A stretch of DNA of 64,000 nucleotides from Sulfitobacter sp. BSw21498 (GTDB taxonomy: Bacteria; Pseudomonadota; Alphaproteobacteria; Rhodobacterales; Rhodobacteraceae): positions 2,108,001 to 2,172,000 of the forward strand of contig NZ_CP040753.1 of assembly GCF_006064855.1 (NCBI RefSeq), written 5' to 3'. The translations under genes and the position numbers were made by a program. Under the pieces are notes generated by a model. The model did not search any database. It was not told the origin of the DNA and saw nothing but the letters and a program-made list of their open reading frames with translations. How positions within the stretch are numbered: position 1 is the stretch's first letter; every line of letters begins with the position of its first letter. Positions 28,233 through 38,517 of the stretch are shown in pieces.

Positions 28233-28915
28233 CTACAGCCCCGCAAAACACCGTCTTGGGTGGCAAAACCATCGTCCTTGGGATGACCCTTCTGGTTTTC
28301 GCAATGATGGCGGTTGTCGCGCAGCTGCCCTTGCCAATGCAGGGCTCCCTGCTGGCCGAAGGCGGCCCGTTCGAGACGCTGTCTGTGGTCGGCTATGGCC
28401 TGTGCATCTTGATGATGTTCGCGCTGTGGCCAAAGGCATCGGTTGCGCGTCGGTGGTACTTTGCGGTGTTCATGGCCCTGTTCGCTGCCCGCGAGCTGGA
28501 CTTGGATAAAAAGCCGTTCACCGAAGGTCTGCTGAAAGCGCGCCAGTTTTCCAGCGATGGCGTCAGCCTGATGGAAAAGGGCATTGCCGGCATCATTCTG
28601 CTGACAATCATCGTGGCGGGTCTGATCCTGTTGCGTCGCGAAACGCGGGGCTTCATCCGTGGGGTCGTAAAAGGCGCGGCACCGCAGCTGGCTGTCCTGA
28701 TCGGCCTGCTGTTCATCGTCGTCTACAAGCTGACCGACGGGCTGGCCCGCAAGCTGGAACCCTTTGGCATCACGCTCGGCCGCGAACAGATCGACCTTGC
28801 CTACGTCATCGAGGAAGTCGGCGAACTGGGCATCCCGCTGATGTTCGCCGTTGCGATTTATCTGACATACCGACTGCCGCGCATTGCGGCGGCGGCCCCT
28901 TCCACCGCGCCCTGA
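28229..28915 (+). CDS. Polytopic membrane protein of unknown function between sucC and sucD
   Basis: A 228-residue membrane protein with about six hydrophobic segments (roughly 10-35, 48-66, 74-90, 110-130, 152-172, 195-218). Charged motifs AARELDLDKKPFTEG and KLTDGLARKLE lie between helices. I do not recognise the family. It overlaps the upstream exported-protein gene by four bases, and sucD follows after 43 bp. The acidic and basic residues next to helix ends might mark a substrate or lipid-headgroup site, but this is speculation. Confidence 0.75.
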   Translation: MTTAPQNTVLGGKTIVLGMTLLVFAMMAVVAQLPLPMQGSLLAEGGPFETLSVVGYGLCILMMFALWPKASVARRWYFAVFMALFAARELDLDKKPFTEGLLKARQFSSDGVSLMEKGIAGIILLTIIVAGLILLRRETRGFIRGVVKGAAPQLAVLIGLLFIVVYKLTDGLARKLEPFGITLGREQIDLAYVIEEVGELGIPLMFAVAIYLTYRLPRIAAAAPSTAP

Positions 28916-28958
28916 GACCGGCGCCACCTGAATTGAACTTGAGAAGAAAGCACATAAC

Positions 28959-29846
28959 ATGGCCGTACTCGTAAACGAAAACACCAAAGTGATCTGTCAG
29001 GGCCTCACCGGCTCGCAGGGCACGTTCCACACCGAACAGGCCATCGCCTATGGTACCAAAATGGTCGGCGGTGTGACCCCCGGCAAAGGCGGCCAGACCC
29101 ACCTTGACCTGCCCGTGTTCAACTCTGTCCACGAAGCCCGCCACGTCACCGAAGCCAACGCGACAGTCATCTACGTGCCGCCCCCCTTTGCAGCGGATTC
29201 GATCCTCGAGGCGATCGACGCCGAGATGGAACTGATCATCTGCATCACCGAAGGCATCCCGGTTCTGGACATGATGCGCGTCAAGCGCGCGCTCGAAGGG
29301 TCCAAGTCGCGCCTCATCGGGCCAAACTGCCCCGGCGTGATCACGCCTGACGCCTGCAAAATCGGCATCATGCCCGGCCACATCCACAAGCGCGGCACCG
29401 TCGGGGTTGTCTCACGCTCGGGCACGCTTACGTACGAAGCTGTGAAACAGACATCCGATCTTGGCCTCGGCCAATCCACTGCGGTTGGTATCGGCGGCGA
29501 CCCCATCAAAGGGTCCGAGCATATCGATATCCTCGAGATGTTCCTGGCCGATCCAGAGACACAGTCGATCATCATGATCGGTGAAATCGGCGGGTCCGCC
29601 GAAGAAGAAGCGGCACAGTTCCTGGCCGACGAAAAGAAAAAAGGCCGTTGGAAGCCAACAGCCGGTTTCATCGCGGGCCGTACAGCCCCTCCCGGCCGCC
29701 GCATGGGCCACGCCGGTGCGATCGTCGCAGGCGGCAAAGGTGACGCGGAATCCAAGATCGCAGCCATGAAAGAAGCAGGCATCGTCGTTGCGGACAGCCC
29801 CGCAACTTTGGGCGAAGCCGTTCAGGAAGCCATCAACAACGGCTAA
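28959..29846 (+). CDS. sucD: Succinyl-CoA synthetase alpha subunit
   Basis: CoA-binding and phosphohistidine subunit of succinyl-CoA synthetase, 295 residues. CoA-binding residues lie in [17 protein letters not shown], the ligase signature in [11 protein letters not shown], and the phosphorylated histidine in MGHAGAI. A GAGAAGAAAG leader precedes the ATG. A strong hairpin follows the gene, before sucA. A GTGATCAC also occurs inside the coding region (29337-29344), but alone and without the paired context. Confidence 0.97.
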   Translation: MAVLVNENTKVICQGLTGSQGTFHTEQAIAYGTKMVGGVTPGKGGQTHLDLPVFNSVHEARHVTEANATVIYVPPPFAADSILEAIDAEMELIICITEGIPVLDMMRVKRALEGSKSRLIGPNCPGVITPDACKIGIMPGHIHKRGTVGVVSRSGTLTYEAVKQTSDLGLGQSTAVGIGGDPIKGSEHIDILEMFLADPETQSIIMIGEIGGSAEEEAAQFLADEKKKGRWKPTAGFIAGRTAPPGRRMGHAGAIVAGGKGDAESKIAAMKEAGIVVADSPATLGEAVQEAINNG

Positions 29847-29854
29847 CGCCAGAT

Positions 29855-29883
29855 GGTCGGGCCTGCATTCGTCAGGCCCGACC
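29855..29883 (+). terminator. Hairpin between sucD and sucA
   Basis: Perfect 11-bp stem (GGTCGGGCCTG and CAGGCCCGACC) with a seven-base loop, eight bases after the sucD stop. It is followed by GCTATTACTT, not a clean T run, so partial termination or mRNA processing is more likely than a full stop. Confidence 0.6.
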
Positions 29884-29923
29884 GCTATTACTTAAACGTC
29901 GCGCTCTCATCAGAGGTATCGCC

Positions 29924-32887
29924 ATGACAGACCAACCGAAAAACGCCCAGTTCCACGATACCTCCTTTCTTGAGGGGCAGAACGGCGAATACCTAGAGGC
30001 AATGTATGCCCGCTATGCAGACGACCCCAATGCGGTTGATGGCGCATGGCAGGCATTCTTCGAAGCGATGGATGACGACCACGCCGACGTGAAGGCCGAG
30101 GCCGCTGGCCCGTCCTGGGCACGCAGCGACTGGCCCCCCATGCCCCAAGACGACCTGACTGCGGCGCTGACCGGCCAATGGCCCGTCCCGACCGAAGCAA
30201 AAGCCGCCGGTCAGAAGATTACTGAGAAAGCGTCCTCCAAGGGGATCGAACTGTCTGATGCGCAGGTGCAACGTGCCGTGCTCGACAGTATCCGCGCGTT
30301 GATGCTTATCCGCGCCTACCGTATCCGTGGCCACTTGGCCGCTGACCTTGACCCGCTTGGCATGCGCGACAGCGACACCCACCCCGAACTGGACCCTGCC
30401 GCCTATGGCTTTGGTCCAAAGGACATGGATCGCCCGATCTTTATCGACAATGTGCTTGGCCTGCAGATCGCGACCATGAAGCAGATCGTCGATATCGTCA
30501 AAAGCACCTACTGCGGCACCTTCGCGCTGCAGTACATGCACATCTCTGATCCCGAACAGGCCGCTTGGCTGAAAGAGCGGATCGAAGGCTACGGCAAGGA
30601 AATCCAGTTCACCCGTAATGGCCGCAAGGCCATCCTGAACAAGCTGGTAGAAGCCGAAGGCTTCGAGAAATTCCTGCACGTCAAATACATGGGCACCAAG
30701 CGCTTCGGCCTTGATGGCGGTGAATCCCTGATCCCCGCGATGGAACAGATCATCAAGCGCGGTGGTCAGCTGGGCATTCAGGACGTTGTCATCGGTATGC
30801 CGCACCGCGGCCGTCTGTCCGTGCTGGCAAACGTCATGCAGAAACCCTATCGCGCGATCTTTAACGAATTTCAGGGTGGCAGCTTTAAACCCGATGATGT
30901 CGATGGGTCCGGCGATGTGAAATACCACCTTGGCGCGTCCTCTGACCGTGAATTCGACGGCAACACCGTCCACCTGTCGCTGACCGCCAACCCCTCGCAC
31001 CTTGAGGCCGTGAACCCCGTTGTTCTGGGCAAGGTCCGCGCCAAGCAGGACCAGTTGAACGACAAGGAACGCACCTCCGTTCTTCCCATATTGCTGCACG
31101 GCGATGCCGCGTTTGCCGGTCAGGGTGTTGTAGCCGAATGTTTCGCGCTGTCGGGTCTGCGCGGTCACCGCACCGGCGGGACCATGCATATCGTGGTGAA
31201 CAACCAGATCGGCTTTACCACCGCGCCGCATTTCAGCCGCTCCAGCCCCTACCCCACCGATAACGCGCTGGTGGTCGAGGCACCGATTTTCCACGTCAAC
31301 GGCGACGATCCCGAAGCGGTCGTACACGCCGCCCGCGTGGCCACCGAATTCCGCCAGAAGTTCCACAAAGACGTGGTGCTGGATATCATCTGCTACCGCC
31401 GCTTTGGTCACAACGAAGGCGACGAGCCGATGTTCACCAACCCGGTGATGTACAAAAAGATCAAAAAGCAAAAGACCACGCTGACGCTCTATACCGAGCG
31501 GCTGGTCAAGGACGGTCTGATCCCCGAAGGCGAAATCGAGGACATGAAGGCCGCCTTCCAAGCGAAGATGAACACCGAATTCGAGGCCGGCAAAGAATAC
31601 CGCCCCAACAAGGCCGACTGGCTGGATGGCAAGTGGTCGCACCTCGATAAGGCGAAAGAAAAGAAATATCAGCGCGGCAAGACGGCCATCGCGCCCGAAA
31701 CCATGGCCGATGTCGGCAAGGCGCTGTCCACCGCACCCGACGGGTTCCCGCTGCACAAAACTGTCGCGCGCCTGCTGGATGCCAAAGCCGAGATGTTCAA
31801 CTCCGGTACAGGTTTCGACTGGGCCACCGCCGAGGCGCTGGCCTTTGGGTCCTTGCTGACCGAAGGGTACAAAGTACGTCTGTCCGGTCAGGACTCCTCC
31901 CGTGGCACGTTCTCTCAGCGTCACTCGGCCCTGATCAATCAGGAAAACGAAGACCGCTACTACCCGCTGAACCACATCCGCGAAGGTCAGGCAGAATACG
32001 AAGTCATCGACTCCATGCTGTCGGAATACGCGGTATTGGGCTTTGAATACGGCTACTCGCTGGCTGAACCCAACGCCCTGACCCTGTGGGAAGCCCAGTT
32101 CGGCGACTTTGCCAACGGCGCGCAGATCATGTTCGACCAGTTCATCAGCTCAGGCGAAAGCAAATGGCTGCGCATGTCCGGCCTCGTTTGCCTGATGCCG
32201 CACGGCTATGAAGGCCAAGGGCCCGAACACTCTTCTGCCCGTCTGGAACGCTTCCTGACCATGTGTGGTGGCGACAACTGGATCGTGGCCAACTGCACCA
32301 CGCCTGCGAACTACTTCCACCTGCTACGCCGCCAGTTGCACCGCAGCTACCGCAAACCGCTGATGCTGATGACGCCGAAATCGCTGCTGCGCCACAAACT
32401 GGCTGTCAGCAAGGCCGAAGAGTTCACAACCGGTTCCTCGTTCCACCGCGTCCTCTGGGACGATGCACAACAGGGCAACTCCGACACGACACTGGCGGCA
32501 GACGACAAGATCAAACGCGTCGTGATGTGTTCGGGCAAGGTCTACTACGACCTGCTGGAAGAACGCGACGCGCGTGGCATCGACGACATCTACCTGCTGC
32601 GTTTTGAACAATTCTATCCGTTCCCTGCACAATCCGCGGTAAAAGAGCTGGAACGCTTTAAGAATGCGGAAATGGTATGGTGTCAGGAAGAGCCCAAGAA
32701 CCAAGGGGCCTGGACCTTTATCGAACCCAACATCGAATGGGTTCTGGGCCGCATTGACGCCACCCACACCCGTCCGACCTATGTCGGCCGCGCCACTTCG
32801 GCCTCGCCTGCAACCGGCCTTGCCTCCCAACACAAAGCACAACAAGCAGCCCTCGTTGACGATGCGCTGACCATCGAAGGAAAATAA
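29924..32887 (+). CDS. sucA: 2-oxoglutarate dehydrogenase E1 component
   Basis: Thiamine diphosphate-dependent E1 of the 2-oxoglutarate dehydrogenase complex, 987 residues. The N-terminal peptide [20 protein letters not shown] is the E2-binding element. Catalytic core features include [20 protein letters not shown] and, in the second half, [19 protein letters not shown]. It decarboxylates 2-oxoglutarate and passes the succinyl group to SucB. The ATG has GAGGTATCGCC upstream. sucB follows after two bases, so they are coupled. Confidence 0.97.
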   Translation: MTDQPKNAQFHDTSFLEGQNGEYLEAMYARYADDPNAVDGAWQAFFEAMDDDHADVKAEAAGPSWARSDWPPMPQDDLTAALTGQWPVPTEAKAAGQKITEKASSKGIELSDAQVQRAVLDSIRALMLIRAYRIRGHLAADLDPLGMRDSDTHPELDPAAYGFGPKDMDRPIFIDNVLGLQIATMKQIVDIVKSTYCGTFALQYMHISDPEQAAWLKERIEGYGKEIQFTRNGRKAILNKLVEAEGFEKFLHVKYMGTKRFGLDGGESLIPAMEQIIKRGGQLGIQDVVIGMPHRGRLSVLANVMQKPYRAIFNEFQGGSFKPDDVDGSGDVKYHLGASSDREFDGNTVHLSLTANPSHLEAVNPVVLGKVRAKQDQLNDKERTSVLPILLHGDAAFAGQGVVAECFALSGLRGHRTGGTMHIVVNNQIGFTTAPHFSRSSPYPTDNALVVEAPIFHVNGDDPEAVVHAARVATEFRQKFHKDVVLDIICYRRFGHNEGDEPMFTNPVMYKKIKKQKTTLTLYTERLVKDGLIPEGEIEDMKAAFQAKMNTEFEAGKEYRPNKADWLDGKWSHLDKAKEKKYQRGKTAIAPETMADVGKALSTAPDGFPLHKTVARLLDAKAEMFNSGTGFDWATAEALAFGSLLTEGYKVRLSGQDSSRGTFSQRHSALINQENEDRYYPLNHIREGQAEYEVIDSMLSEYAVLGFEYGYSLAEPNALTLWEAQFGDFANGAQIMFDQFISSGESKWLRMSGLVCLMPHGYEGQGPEHSSARLERFLTMCGGDNWIVANCTTPANYFHLLRRQLHRSYRKPLMLMTPKSLLRHKLAVSKAEEFTTGSSFHRVLWDDAQQGNSDTTLAADDKIKRVVMCSGKVYYDLLEERDARGIDDIYLLRFEQFYPFPAQSAVKELERFKNAEMVWCQEEPKNQGAWTFIEPNIEWVLGRIDATHTRPTYVGRATSASPATGLASQHKAQQAALVDDALTIEGK

Positions 32888-32889
32888 CC

Positions 32890-34419
32890 ATGACAAGCGA
32901 AGTACGCGTCCCTACTCTGGGTGAATCCGTGACCGAAGCGACCGTGGCGACATGGTTCAAAAAGCCGGGCGATAGCGTCGCAGTTGACGAAATGCTCTGC
33001 GAGCTTGAGACGGATAAGGTCACCGTCGAAGTGCCCTCTCCCGTGGCGGGCACTCTGGCCGATATCGTTGCTGCCGAAGGCGAAACCGTCGGCGTTGATG
33101 CGCTGTTGGCCAATATCTCCGAAGGGGACGCCGCACCGGTCAAGAATGACGCGCCGAAATCCGTCGATGCCGGTGCCGAAGACGTCAAACCCCGCGATGC
33201 CGCGGATGATGTCGATGTCATGGTCCCCACGCTTGGCGAATCCGTCTCTGAGGCGACAGTCAGCACGTGGTTCAAAAATGTCGGCGATCACGTCGAAGCA
33301 GACGAAATGCTGTGCGAGCTGGAAACCGACAAAGTCAGCGTCGAAGTCCCTGCGCCGGCCTCTGGCACCTTGACCCAGATCATCGCCGAAGAAGGCAGCA
33401 CCGTCGAAGCAAACGGCAAGCTTGCGGTGATCAGCCAGGGCGAAGGCGGCAGCGCCAGCGCCCCTGCTGACAAAACCTCCGAGCCCAAAGCCGGCGGTCA
33501 GGTGTCTGCGCCAGGCAACGCCCCCTCGGGCGACGTCGAAGACGCGCCATCCGCCAAGAAAGCCATGGCCGAAGCAGGCATCAGCCGTGATCAGGTCACC
33601 GGCACCGGCCGTGACGGACGTGTGATGAAGGAAGACGTGGCCAAGGCCGTCGCCGCGGGGACCAACGCCGCAAAACCCGCAGCCGCCGCGCCACGCGCGC
33701 CTTCCGCCCCCCAAGACGCCTCCCGCGAGGAGCGCGTCAAGATGACCCGTCTGCGCCAGACCATCGCGAAGCGTCTGAAAGAAAGCCAGAACACCGCCGC
33801 GATGCTGACGACCTATAACGAGGTCGACATGACAGAGATCATGGCCCTGCGGAACGAATACAAAGACCTGTTCTTGAAAAAGCACGGCGTGAAACTTGGC
33901 TTTATGTCCTTCTTCACCAAGGCCTGTATCCACGCCCTGAACGAAGTCCCCGAAGTGAACGCCGAAATCGATGGCACCGATGTGGTTTACAAAAACTACG
34001 TCAATATGGGCATCGCGGCTGGAACACCAACCGGTCTGGTCGTGCCTGTGGTCAAGGACGCGCAAGCGATGTCCTTTGCCGCCATCGAAAAGGAAATCGG
34101 TGAACTCGGGGCCAAGGCCCGCGACGGCAAACTGTCGATGGCCGACATGCAGGGCGGCACTTTCACCATCTCCAACGGCGGTGTCTACGGCTCGCTGATG
34201 TCGTCGCCAATCCTGAACCCGCCGCAGTCGGGTATCTTGGGGATGCACAAGATCCAGGACCGCCCCATGGCGATCAATGGTCAGGTTGTGATCCGTCCGA
34301 TGATGTATCTGGCGCTGAGCTATGACCACCGTATCGTTGACGGCAAAGGTGCTGTAACCTTCCTTGTGCGCGTCAAAGAAGCGCTCGAAGACCCACGTCG
34401 CCTGCTGATGGACCTGTAA
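32890..34419 (+). CDS. sucB: 2-oxoglutarate dehydrogenase E2 (dihydrolipoyl succinyltransferase), two lipoyl domains
   Basis: E2 core of the complex, 509 residues. Two lipoyl domains in tandem are clear: lysine sites in [13 protein letters not shown] (first) and [13 protein letters not shown] (second), each domain starting VPTLGESV. Ala/Pro-rich linkers lead to a peripheral-subunit binding domain ([20 protein letters not shown]) and the catalytic domain, whose active site is [13 protein letters not shown]. Single-lipoyl SucB (about 400 residues) is the E. coli form; the duplicated form explains the extra length. Confidence 0.96.
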   Translation: MTSEVRVPTLGESVTEATVATWFKKPGDSVAVDEMLCELETDKVTVEVPSPVAGTLADIVAAEGETVGVDALLANISEGDAAPVKNDAPKSVDAGAEDVKPRDAADDVDVMVPTLGESVSEATVSTWFKNVGDHVEADEMLCELETDKVSVEVPAPASGTLTQIIAEEGSTVEANGKLAVISQGEGGSASAPADKTSEPKAGGQVSAPGNAPSGDVEDAPSAKKAMAEAGISRDQVTGTGRDGRVMKEDVAKAVAAGTNAAKPAAAAPRAPSAPQDASREERVKMTRLRQTIAKRLKESQNTAAMLTTYNEVDMTEIMALRNEYKDLFLKKHGVKLGFMSFFTKACIHALNEVPEVNAEIDGTDVVYKNYVNMGIAAGTPTGLVVPVVKDAQAMSFAAIEKEIGELGAKARDGKLSMADMQGGTFTISNGGVYGSLMSSPILNPPQSGILGMHKIQDRPMAINGQVVIRPMMYLALSYDHRIVDGKGAVTFLVRVKEALEDPRRLLMDL

Positions 34420-34449
34420 TCCACGCATTCCACCGCCCAGAAAGGACAT

Positions 34450-34836
34450 ATGATGACAGAGACCACGATCCTCGCCGCTTACGGCCTGCTCGTTATGCTG
34501 ACAATCTTGCTTCAGGTTCTGGGCGGTGTCCAACAACTCAGCTTGGGCTATCTGATCTCGTCGCGCGACGAAGGCCGCTCGATGACAGGTATGACGGCCC
34601 GGGTGAAACGTGCGCTAGACAACTCCGTCGTGGCGCTCGCCCTTTTCGCGCCTGCGATCCTGCTGCTTGAACTGCTGGACCGGACCAATGCAACGTCTTT
34701 GCTGGCGGCGCAGGTCTTCTTGCTTGCGCGGATCATCTACCTGCCGGTCTATGCCCTCGGCGTGCCGGCAATTCGTACCCTCGCTTGGCTGGCAGGCTTT
34801 GCGGCCACCGCCATTCTCTACTTCCTCGCTCTATAG
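34450..34836 (+). CDS. MAPEG family membrane protein (first of two)
   Basis: A 128-residue, four-helix membrane protein of the MAPEG superfamily (membrane-associated proteins in eicosanoid and glutathione metabolism). The recognisable segment RVKRALDNSVVALALFAP holds the conserved R...N.E/L pattern after helix 1. Bacterial MAPEG proteins are glutathione-linked in a few cases, but most are uncharacterised. It is followed 12 bp later by a clear paralogue, and both sit between sucB and lpd. Start ATG at 34450 or 34453. Confidence 0.85.
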   Translation: MMTETTILAAYGLLVMLTILLQVLGGVQQLSLGYLISSRDEGRSMTGMTARVKRALDNSVVALALFAPAILLLELLDRTNATSLLAAQVFLLARIIYLPVYALGVPAIRTLAWLAGFAATAILYFLAL

Positions 34837-34848
34837 CGGAACGCGCCC

Positions 34849-35244
34849 ATGACACCCGAACTTACCGTTCTCACCCTTGCGGCGCTGCTTCAGGTCGCGA
34901 CGTTCGTTGCCTATGCGATCCCCGCCAACCGGCAGCTTGGACCCGGCTACACCATGTCCGCGCGCGACCGTGAACCGTCAAAGTCGCTGTCCGACAGCAC
35001 CGCCCGTCTGGGCCGCGCCTTTGATAACATGTTCGAAGCACTTGCTCTGTTCGCCGTTGCTGTGGTTGTGCTCCACCTGTCTGGCCAGAACACGACCTAC
35101 ACCGCGATCCTCGCGTGGGTCTTCCTCGCGGCCCGCGTCGCTTACGTGCCGGCCTATGCATTTGGCCTGCGCCCCGGACGCTCGCTGATCTGGGCAGTTG
35201 GCCTTGGCGCGACAGTGCTGATGCTGCTGGCCGCGCTCTTTTGA
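34849..35244 (+). CDS. MAPEG family membrane protein (second of two)
   Basis: A 131-residue paralogue of the preceding gene with the same four-helix plan; ARDREPSKSLSDSTARLGRA aligns with the region SRDEGRSMTGMTARVKRA of its neighbour, and FDNMFEALALFAVAVVVL with the helix after it. MAPEG proteins act as trimers, so a hetero-oligomer of the two is possible. A GC-rich hairpin lies about 30 bp downstream, before lpd. Confidence 0.85.
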   Translation: MTPELTVLTLAALLQVATFVAYAIPANRQLGPGYTMSARDREPSKSLSDSTARLGRAFDNMFEALALFAVAVVVLHLSGQNTTYTAILAWVFLAARVAYVPAYAFGLRPGRSLIWAVGLGATVLMLLAALF

Positions 35245-35272
35245 TCTTCCAATTGGCATAGATCCCGGGGGC

Positions 35273-35301
35273 GTGCGCTTGCGCACGGGGGCAGCGCCCC
35301 C
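35273..35301 (+). terminator. Double GC-rich hairpin between MAPEG genes and lpd
   Basis: Two adjacent inverted repeats: GTGCGC-TT-GCGCAC (35273-35286) and GGGGGC-AGC-GCCCCC (35287-35301). No T run follows. Possibly a processing signal or a dispersed intergenic repeat. Confidence 0.4.
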
Positions 35302-35392
35302 TAGCCTTGGCCACATCACGCCCCGCCCGCCTATGCCCTGACCGCCCACACCTTCCCGATTACCCACTTTCCGACCACCAAGGAGACCTTCC

Positions 35393-36781
35393 ATGTCCAG
35401 CTACGATGTCATCATCATCGGCTCCGGCCCCGGCGGCTATGTATCCGCGATCCGCTGCGCCCAACTGGGCCTTAAAACCGCCTGCGTCGAAGGCCGCGAG
35501 ACGTTGGGCGGCACGTGCCTGAACGTCGGCTGTATCCCGTCCAAAGCGCTGCTGCATGCCACCCATATGCTGCACGAAGCCGAACACAACTTTGCCGACA
35601 TGGGCCTCAAGGGCAAAAGCCCGTCGGTCGACTGGGCGCAGATGCAGACCTACAAGCAGAACACGATCGACACCAACACCAAGGGGATCGAGTTCCTGTT
35701 CAAGAAGAACAAGATCGACTGGATCAAAGGCTGGGCCACCATCCCCGAGGCCGGCAAGGTCAAAGTCGGTGACGAGGTCCACGAGGCCAAGAACATCATC
35801 ATCGCAACGGGCTCCGAGCCTGCCTCCCTCCCCGGCGTCGAGGTCGACGAGACTGTCGTCGTGACCTCCACCGGTGCGCTGTCGCTGAACAAGGTGCCCA
35901 AGAAACTCGTCGTGATCGGCGCAGGCGTGATCGGGCTCGAGCTTGGGTCCGTCTACGCGCGCCTCGGGACCGAAGTGACCGTCGTTGAATATCTGGACGC
36001 GATCACCCCCGGCATGGACGGCGAAGTGCAAAAGAACTTCATGCGCATTCTCAAAAAGCAAGGTGTCAACTTTGTCATGGGGGCCGCGGTGCAGGGCACA
36101 GAAGCGAGCAAAACCAAAGCCAAAGTGACCTACAAACTGCGCAAGGATGACAGCGAACACACGCTGGACGCCGACGTTGTTCTGGTGTCGACAGGCCGCA
36201 AGCCGTTCCACGACGGGCTGGGCCTTGAAAGTCTAGGCGTCGCGCTTACTAAACGCGGCCAGATCGCGGTGAACGACACGTGGGAAACCTCTGTCAAAGG
36301 CATCTACGCCATCGGCGACGTGATCGAAGGCCCGATGCTGGCCCACAAAGCCGAAGACGAAGGCATGGCCGCCGCAGAGGTCGTGGCGGGCAAGCATGGT
36401 CACGTGAACTATGGCGTGATCCCCGGCGTGATTTACACCCACCCCGAAGTGGCCAATGTCGGTGCCACCGAAGAGCAACTGAAAGAAGAAGGCCGCGCCT
36501 ATAAGGTCGGCAAGTTCAGCTTTATGGGCAACGCCCGAGCCAAGGCCGTCTTCGCGGGCGAAGGCTTCGTCAAGCTGATCGCCGACAAGGAAACCGACCG
36601 TATCCTTGGCGCACATATCATCGGCCCCGGTGCCGGCGATCTGATCCACGAGGTTTGCGTCGCGATGGAATTCGGTGCCTCTGCCGAAGATCTGGCCATG
36701 ACCTGCCACGCGCACCCGACCTATTCCGAAGCGGTCCGCGAAGCCGCACTGGCCTGCGGGGACGGTGCAATCCACATGTAA
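35393..36781 (+). CDS. lpd: Dihydrolipoyl dehydrogenase (E3)
   Basis: FAD-containing E3 that reoxidises dihydrolipoamide on SucB with NAD. The 462 residues start with the FAD motif [18 protein letters not shown]; the redox-active disulfide is in [16 protein letters not shown]; the NAD motif is [19 protein letters not shown]; the C-terminal catalytic His-Glu pair is in [13 protein letters not shown]. An AAGGAGA Shine-Dalgarno precedes the ATG. It is the last gene of the suc cluster and is followed by a strong terminator. Confidence 0.97.
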   Translation: MSSYDVIIIGSGPGGYVSAIRCAQLGLKTACVEGRETLGGTCLNVGCIPSKALLHATHMLHEAEHNFADMGLKGKSPSVDWAQMQTYKQNTIDTNTKGIEFLFKKNKIDWIKGWATIPEAGKVKVGDEVHEAKNIIIATGSEPASLPGVEVDETVVVTSTGALSLNKVPKKLVVIGAGVIGLELGSVYARLGTEVTVVEYLDAITPGMDGEVQKNFMRILKKQGVNFVMGAAVQGTEASKTKAKVTYKLRKDDSEHTLDADVVLVSTGRKPFHDGLGLESLGVALTKRGQIAVNDTWETSVKGIYAIGDVIEGPMLAHKAEDEGMAAAEVVAGKHGHVNYGVIPGVIYTHPEVANVGATEEQLKEEGRAYKVGKFSFMGNARAKAVFAGEGFVKLIADKETDRILGAHIIGPGAGDLIHEVCVAMEFGASAEDLAMTCHAHPTYSEAVREAALACGDGAIHM

Positions 36782-36805
36782 GGCAGCCGCCTGCAGTGAA
36801 ACGAC

Positions 36806-36836
36806 AAAGGGTGGACCGATAGGCCCACCCTTTTTT
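36806..36836 (+). terminator. Rho-independent terminator of lpd
   Basis: Stem AAAGGGTGG (36806-36814) and CCACCCTTT (36825-36833), then a run of six T residues (36831-36836). A textbook terminator 25 bp after the lpd stop. Confidence 0.9.
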
Positions 36837-36880
36837 ATTGTGTTCTAATTGTATTGCGCGTCGATCCGTGTTGGCAGCGC

Positions 36881-37615
36881 CTATGTCGGTTGAAATGCCT
36901 TGAAGCCCGCCTCTGACAGCAGCGCGTCTGACCGTGTCTCGACCGTTTTTTCGAGAATTTCCATGAACGTGCCCCGCTCCAGCCCCGGCGCAATCGGGGT
37001 CAGGAATTCGACCACCGCAATACCCGGTCGCCGGTACAGCCCGCGCCTTGGCCAGAAGTATCCGGCGTTGGTAGCAACGGGGATGCAGGGCTGGTTCATC
37101 TGCTCGTACAGCGCGGCAGTGCCCGCCTTATAGGGCACGGACAGGCCGGGGGCGACGCGTGTGCCCTGCGAATAGATAACGAGCTGGCCCGGTTCCGCTT
37201 CCCCCGCTTTAACATCGGCCAGCATCTTGGAAATCGCCGCACCGCGTTTGCCCCGATTTACCGCGATCATCTGCATGCGTTTAGCGTATTGCCCAATCAC
37301 CGGCGTGAACAAAATTTCACGCTTCATGATGAATTTCGCGCGCGGTAGGGCATGGAAGATCATCAGGATATCAAGAAATGACTGGTGTTTAGCGGCAACC
37401 AGCACGGCCCCGTCCGGCACGTCGCCGCGGACCTCGCACCCCAGCCCCACGATGACCTTGGCCATCCACATGGTCCCTGCCGCATAGGCCTTGCACGCGG
37501 CATAGGCCCCCCGCCGCGAGAACATGGCCCAAGGTGCGTAAAACAACCCGATCATGGGCATATAGACGGTGGCCAGCACGATGAAGGTGATCGATCGTAC
37601 CCACTGCAACATCAT
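36881..37615 (-). CDS. plsC: 1-acyl-sn-glycerol-3-phosphate acyltransferase
   Basis: Lysophosphatidate acyltransferase of phospholipid synthesis, 244 residues. An N-terminal membrane helix (about 6-28) precedes the catalytic HX4D motif in AAKHQSFLDILM. Block III reads YSQGTRVAPG, where EGTR is more usual. The ATG overlaps the stop of the upstream permease-like gene (ATGA), so it is the third gene of an ftsE-ftsX-plsC transcript, an arrangement linking envelope growth and lipid synthesis. Confidence 0.93.
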   Translation of the reverse strand: MMLQWVRSITFIVLATVYMPMIGLFYAPWAMFSRRGAYAACKAYAAGTMWMAKVIVGLGCEVRGDVPDGAVLVAAKHQSFLDILMIFHALPRAKFIMKREILFTPVIGQYAKRMQMIAVNRGKRGAAISKMLADVKAGEAEPGQLVIYSQGTRVAPGLSVPYKAGTAALYEQMNQPCIPVATNAGYFWPRRGLYRRPGIAVVEFLTPIAPGLERGTFMEILEKTVETRSDALLSEAGFKAFQPT

Positions 37616-38517
37616 GCAAGGTCCTTCAGTGTACGGCGCGCCGCGGCCCCTGTCGCGGCAAACGCCACCCCACCAGAGAGAAACGGGATCACCAACGGCA
37701 CAATCCAGTGCCAGCCCTGAAAGCCCAAGCCGGTCAGAAAGCCCCCTGCGTCCGCGGTGCTTGGCAGCAGCAGAATGGCAAGCAGCCCCAACCCCGTACC
37801 CGCCGCAGCCCCCGATAGCGCACGCAGAGTGAAGCGCCGGATGAAAGCCTGTGCGATATAGCTGTCGGTCGCACCCACCAGACGCAGCACGGCGATGACC
37901 TGAGCGTTGGCCGACAGCGCTGCATTGGCGGCAAGTGTCACCATCGCGGCAAGGGTCGCGATGATCAGCGTCATGGACACCCAGCCCAGAAGCTTCAGCC
38001 GCGATGCCGCTTTGACCAGCGGTGCGCGCCAGCGGCTGTGGTTGTCCAGCACCGCCCCGGGCACCTCTGCCGCAAGGCGCAAGCGCAGACCGTCGGCGTC
38101 CATGCCGTCGTCTTCTTCGATAATCTCGATCAGGCGCGGCACCGGCAGGGCGTCAATCGCCAGCTCTGGTCCGAACCAAGGGGCCAGCAGTGATTGCTGT
38201 TCTTCATCGGTCAATGCACGCGCCGTGGCGACGCCTTTGGTGGTCTCGAGGATGCGCAGCGCGGCGTCGGTCTGGGCACTGCGCTGGTCAATGGGCGCTA
38301 CGACGCGGATCGTTGCGGTACGCGCCAGCTCTTGCCCCCAGATATGCGCCAACCGCCCCGACGCGAGCGACAGCGCCAGCGCAAATACCGCCAGAAACGC
38401 CATTGTTGCGGCAGCAAACAAGGTCAGCTGCGCGGTAAATCCTGACGGTGGCACCACACGGTCCGCTTGACGGTCGCCGTTCCACAGTGACGTCAGCGCA
38501 ATGCGCAATATCTTCAT
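37612..38517 (-). CDS. ftsX: FtsX-like cell division ABC permease
   Basis: A 301-residue membrane protein with four helices: one near 30-52, a periplasmic domain of about 120 residues, then three towards the C-terminus (about 178-200, 225-250, 270-292). This is the FtsX plan, in which ATP hydrolysis by FtsE is signalled across the membrane to activate cell-wall hydrolases. The segment VIAVLRLVGATDSYIAQAF is the characteristic cytoplasmic loop after helix 2. It overlaps ftsE by four bases and plsC by four bases. Confidence 0.88.
   Translation of the reverse strand: MKILRIALTSLWNGDRQADRVVPPSGFTAQLTLFAAATMAFLAVFALALSLASGRLAHIWGQELARTATIRVVAPIDQRSAQTDAALRILETTKGVATARALTDEEQQSLLAPWFGPELAIDALPVPRLIEIIEEDDGMDADGLRLRLAAEVPGAVLDNHSRWRAPLVKAASRLKLLGWVSMTLIIATLAAMVTLAANAALSANAQVIAVLRLVGATDSYIAQAFIRRFTLRALSGAAAGTGLGLLAILLLPSTADAGGFLTGLGFQGWHWIVPLVIPFLSGGVAFAATGAAARRTLKDLA

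Noticed and set aside
29337..29344. Single GTGATCAC inside sucD (also at 3216-3223 in a permease gene)
   Set aside because: Unpaired and inside coding sequence; about one such octamer is expected by chance in this length.
29993..34536. Minus-strand frames of 660 and 585 codons over sucA and sucB
   Set aside because: Shadows of strongly biased coding sequence; no recognisable domain or start signal.
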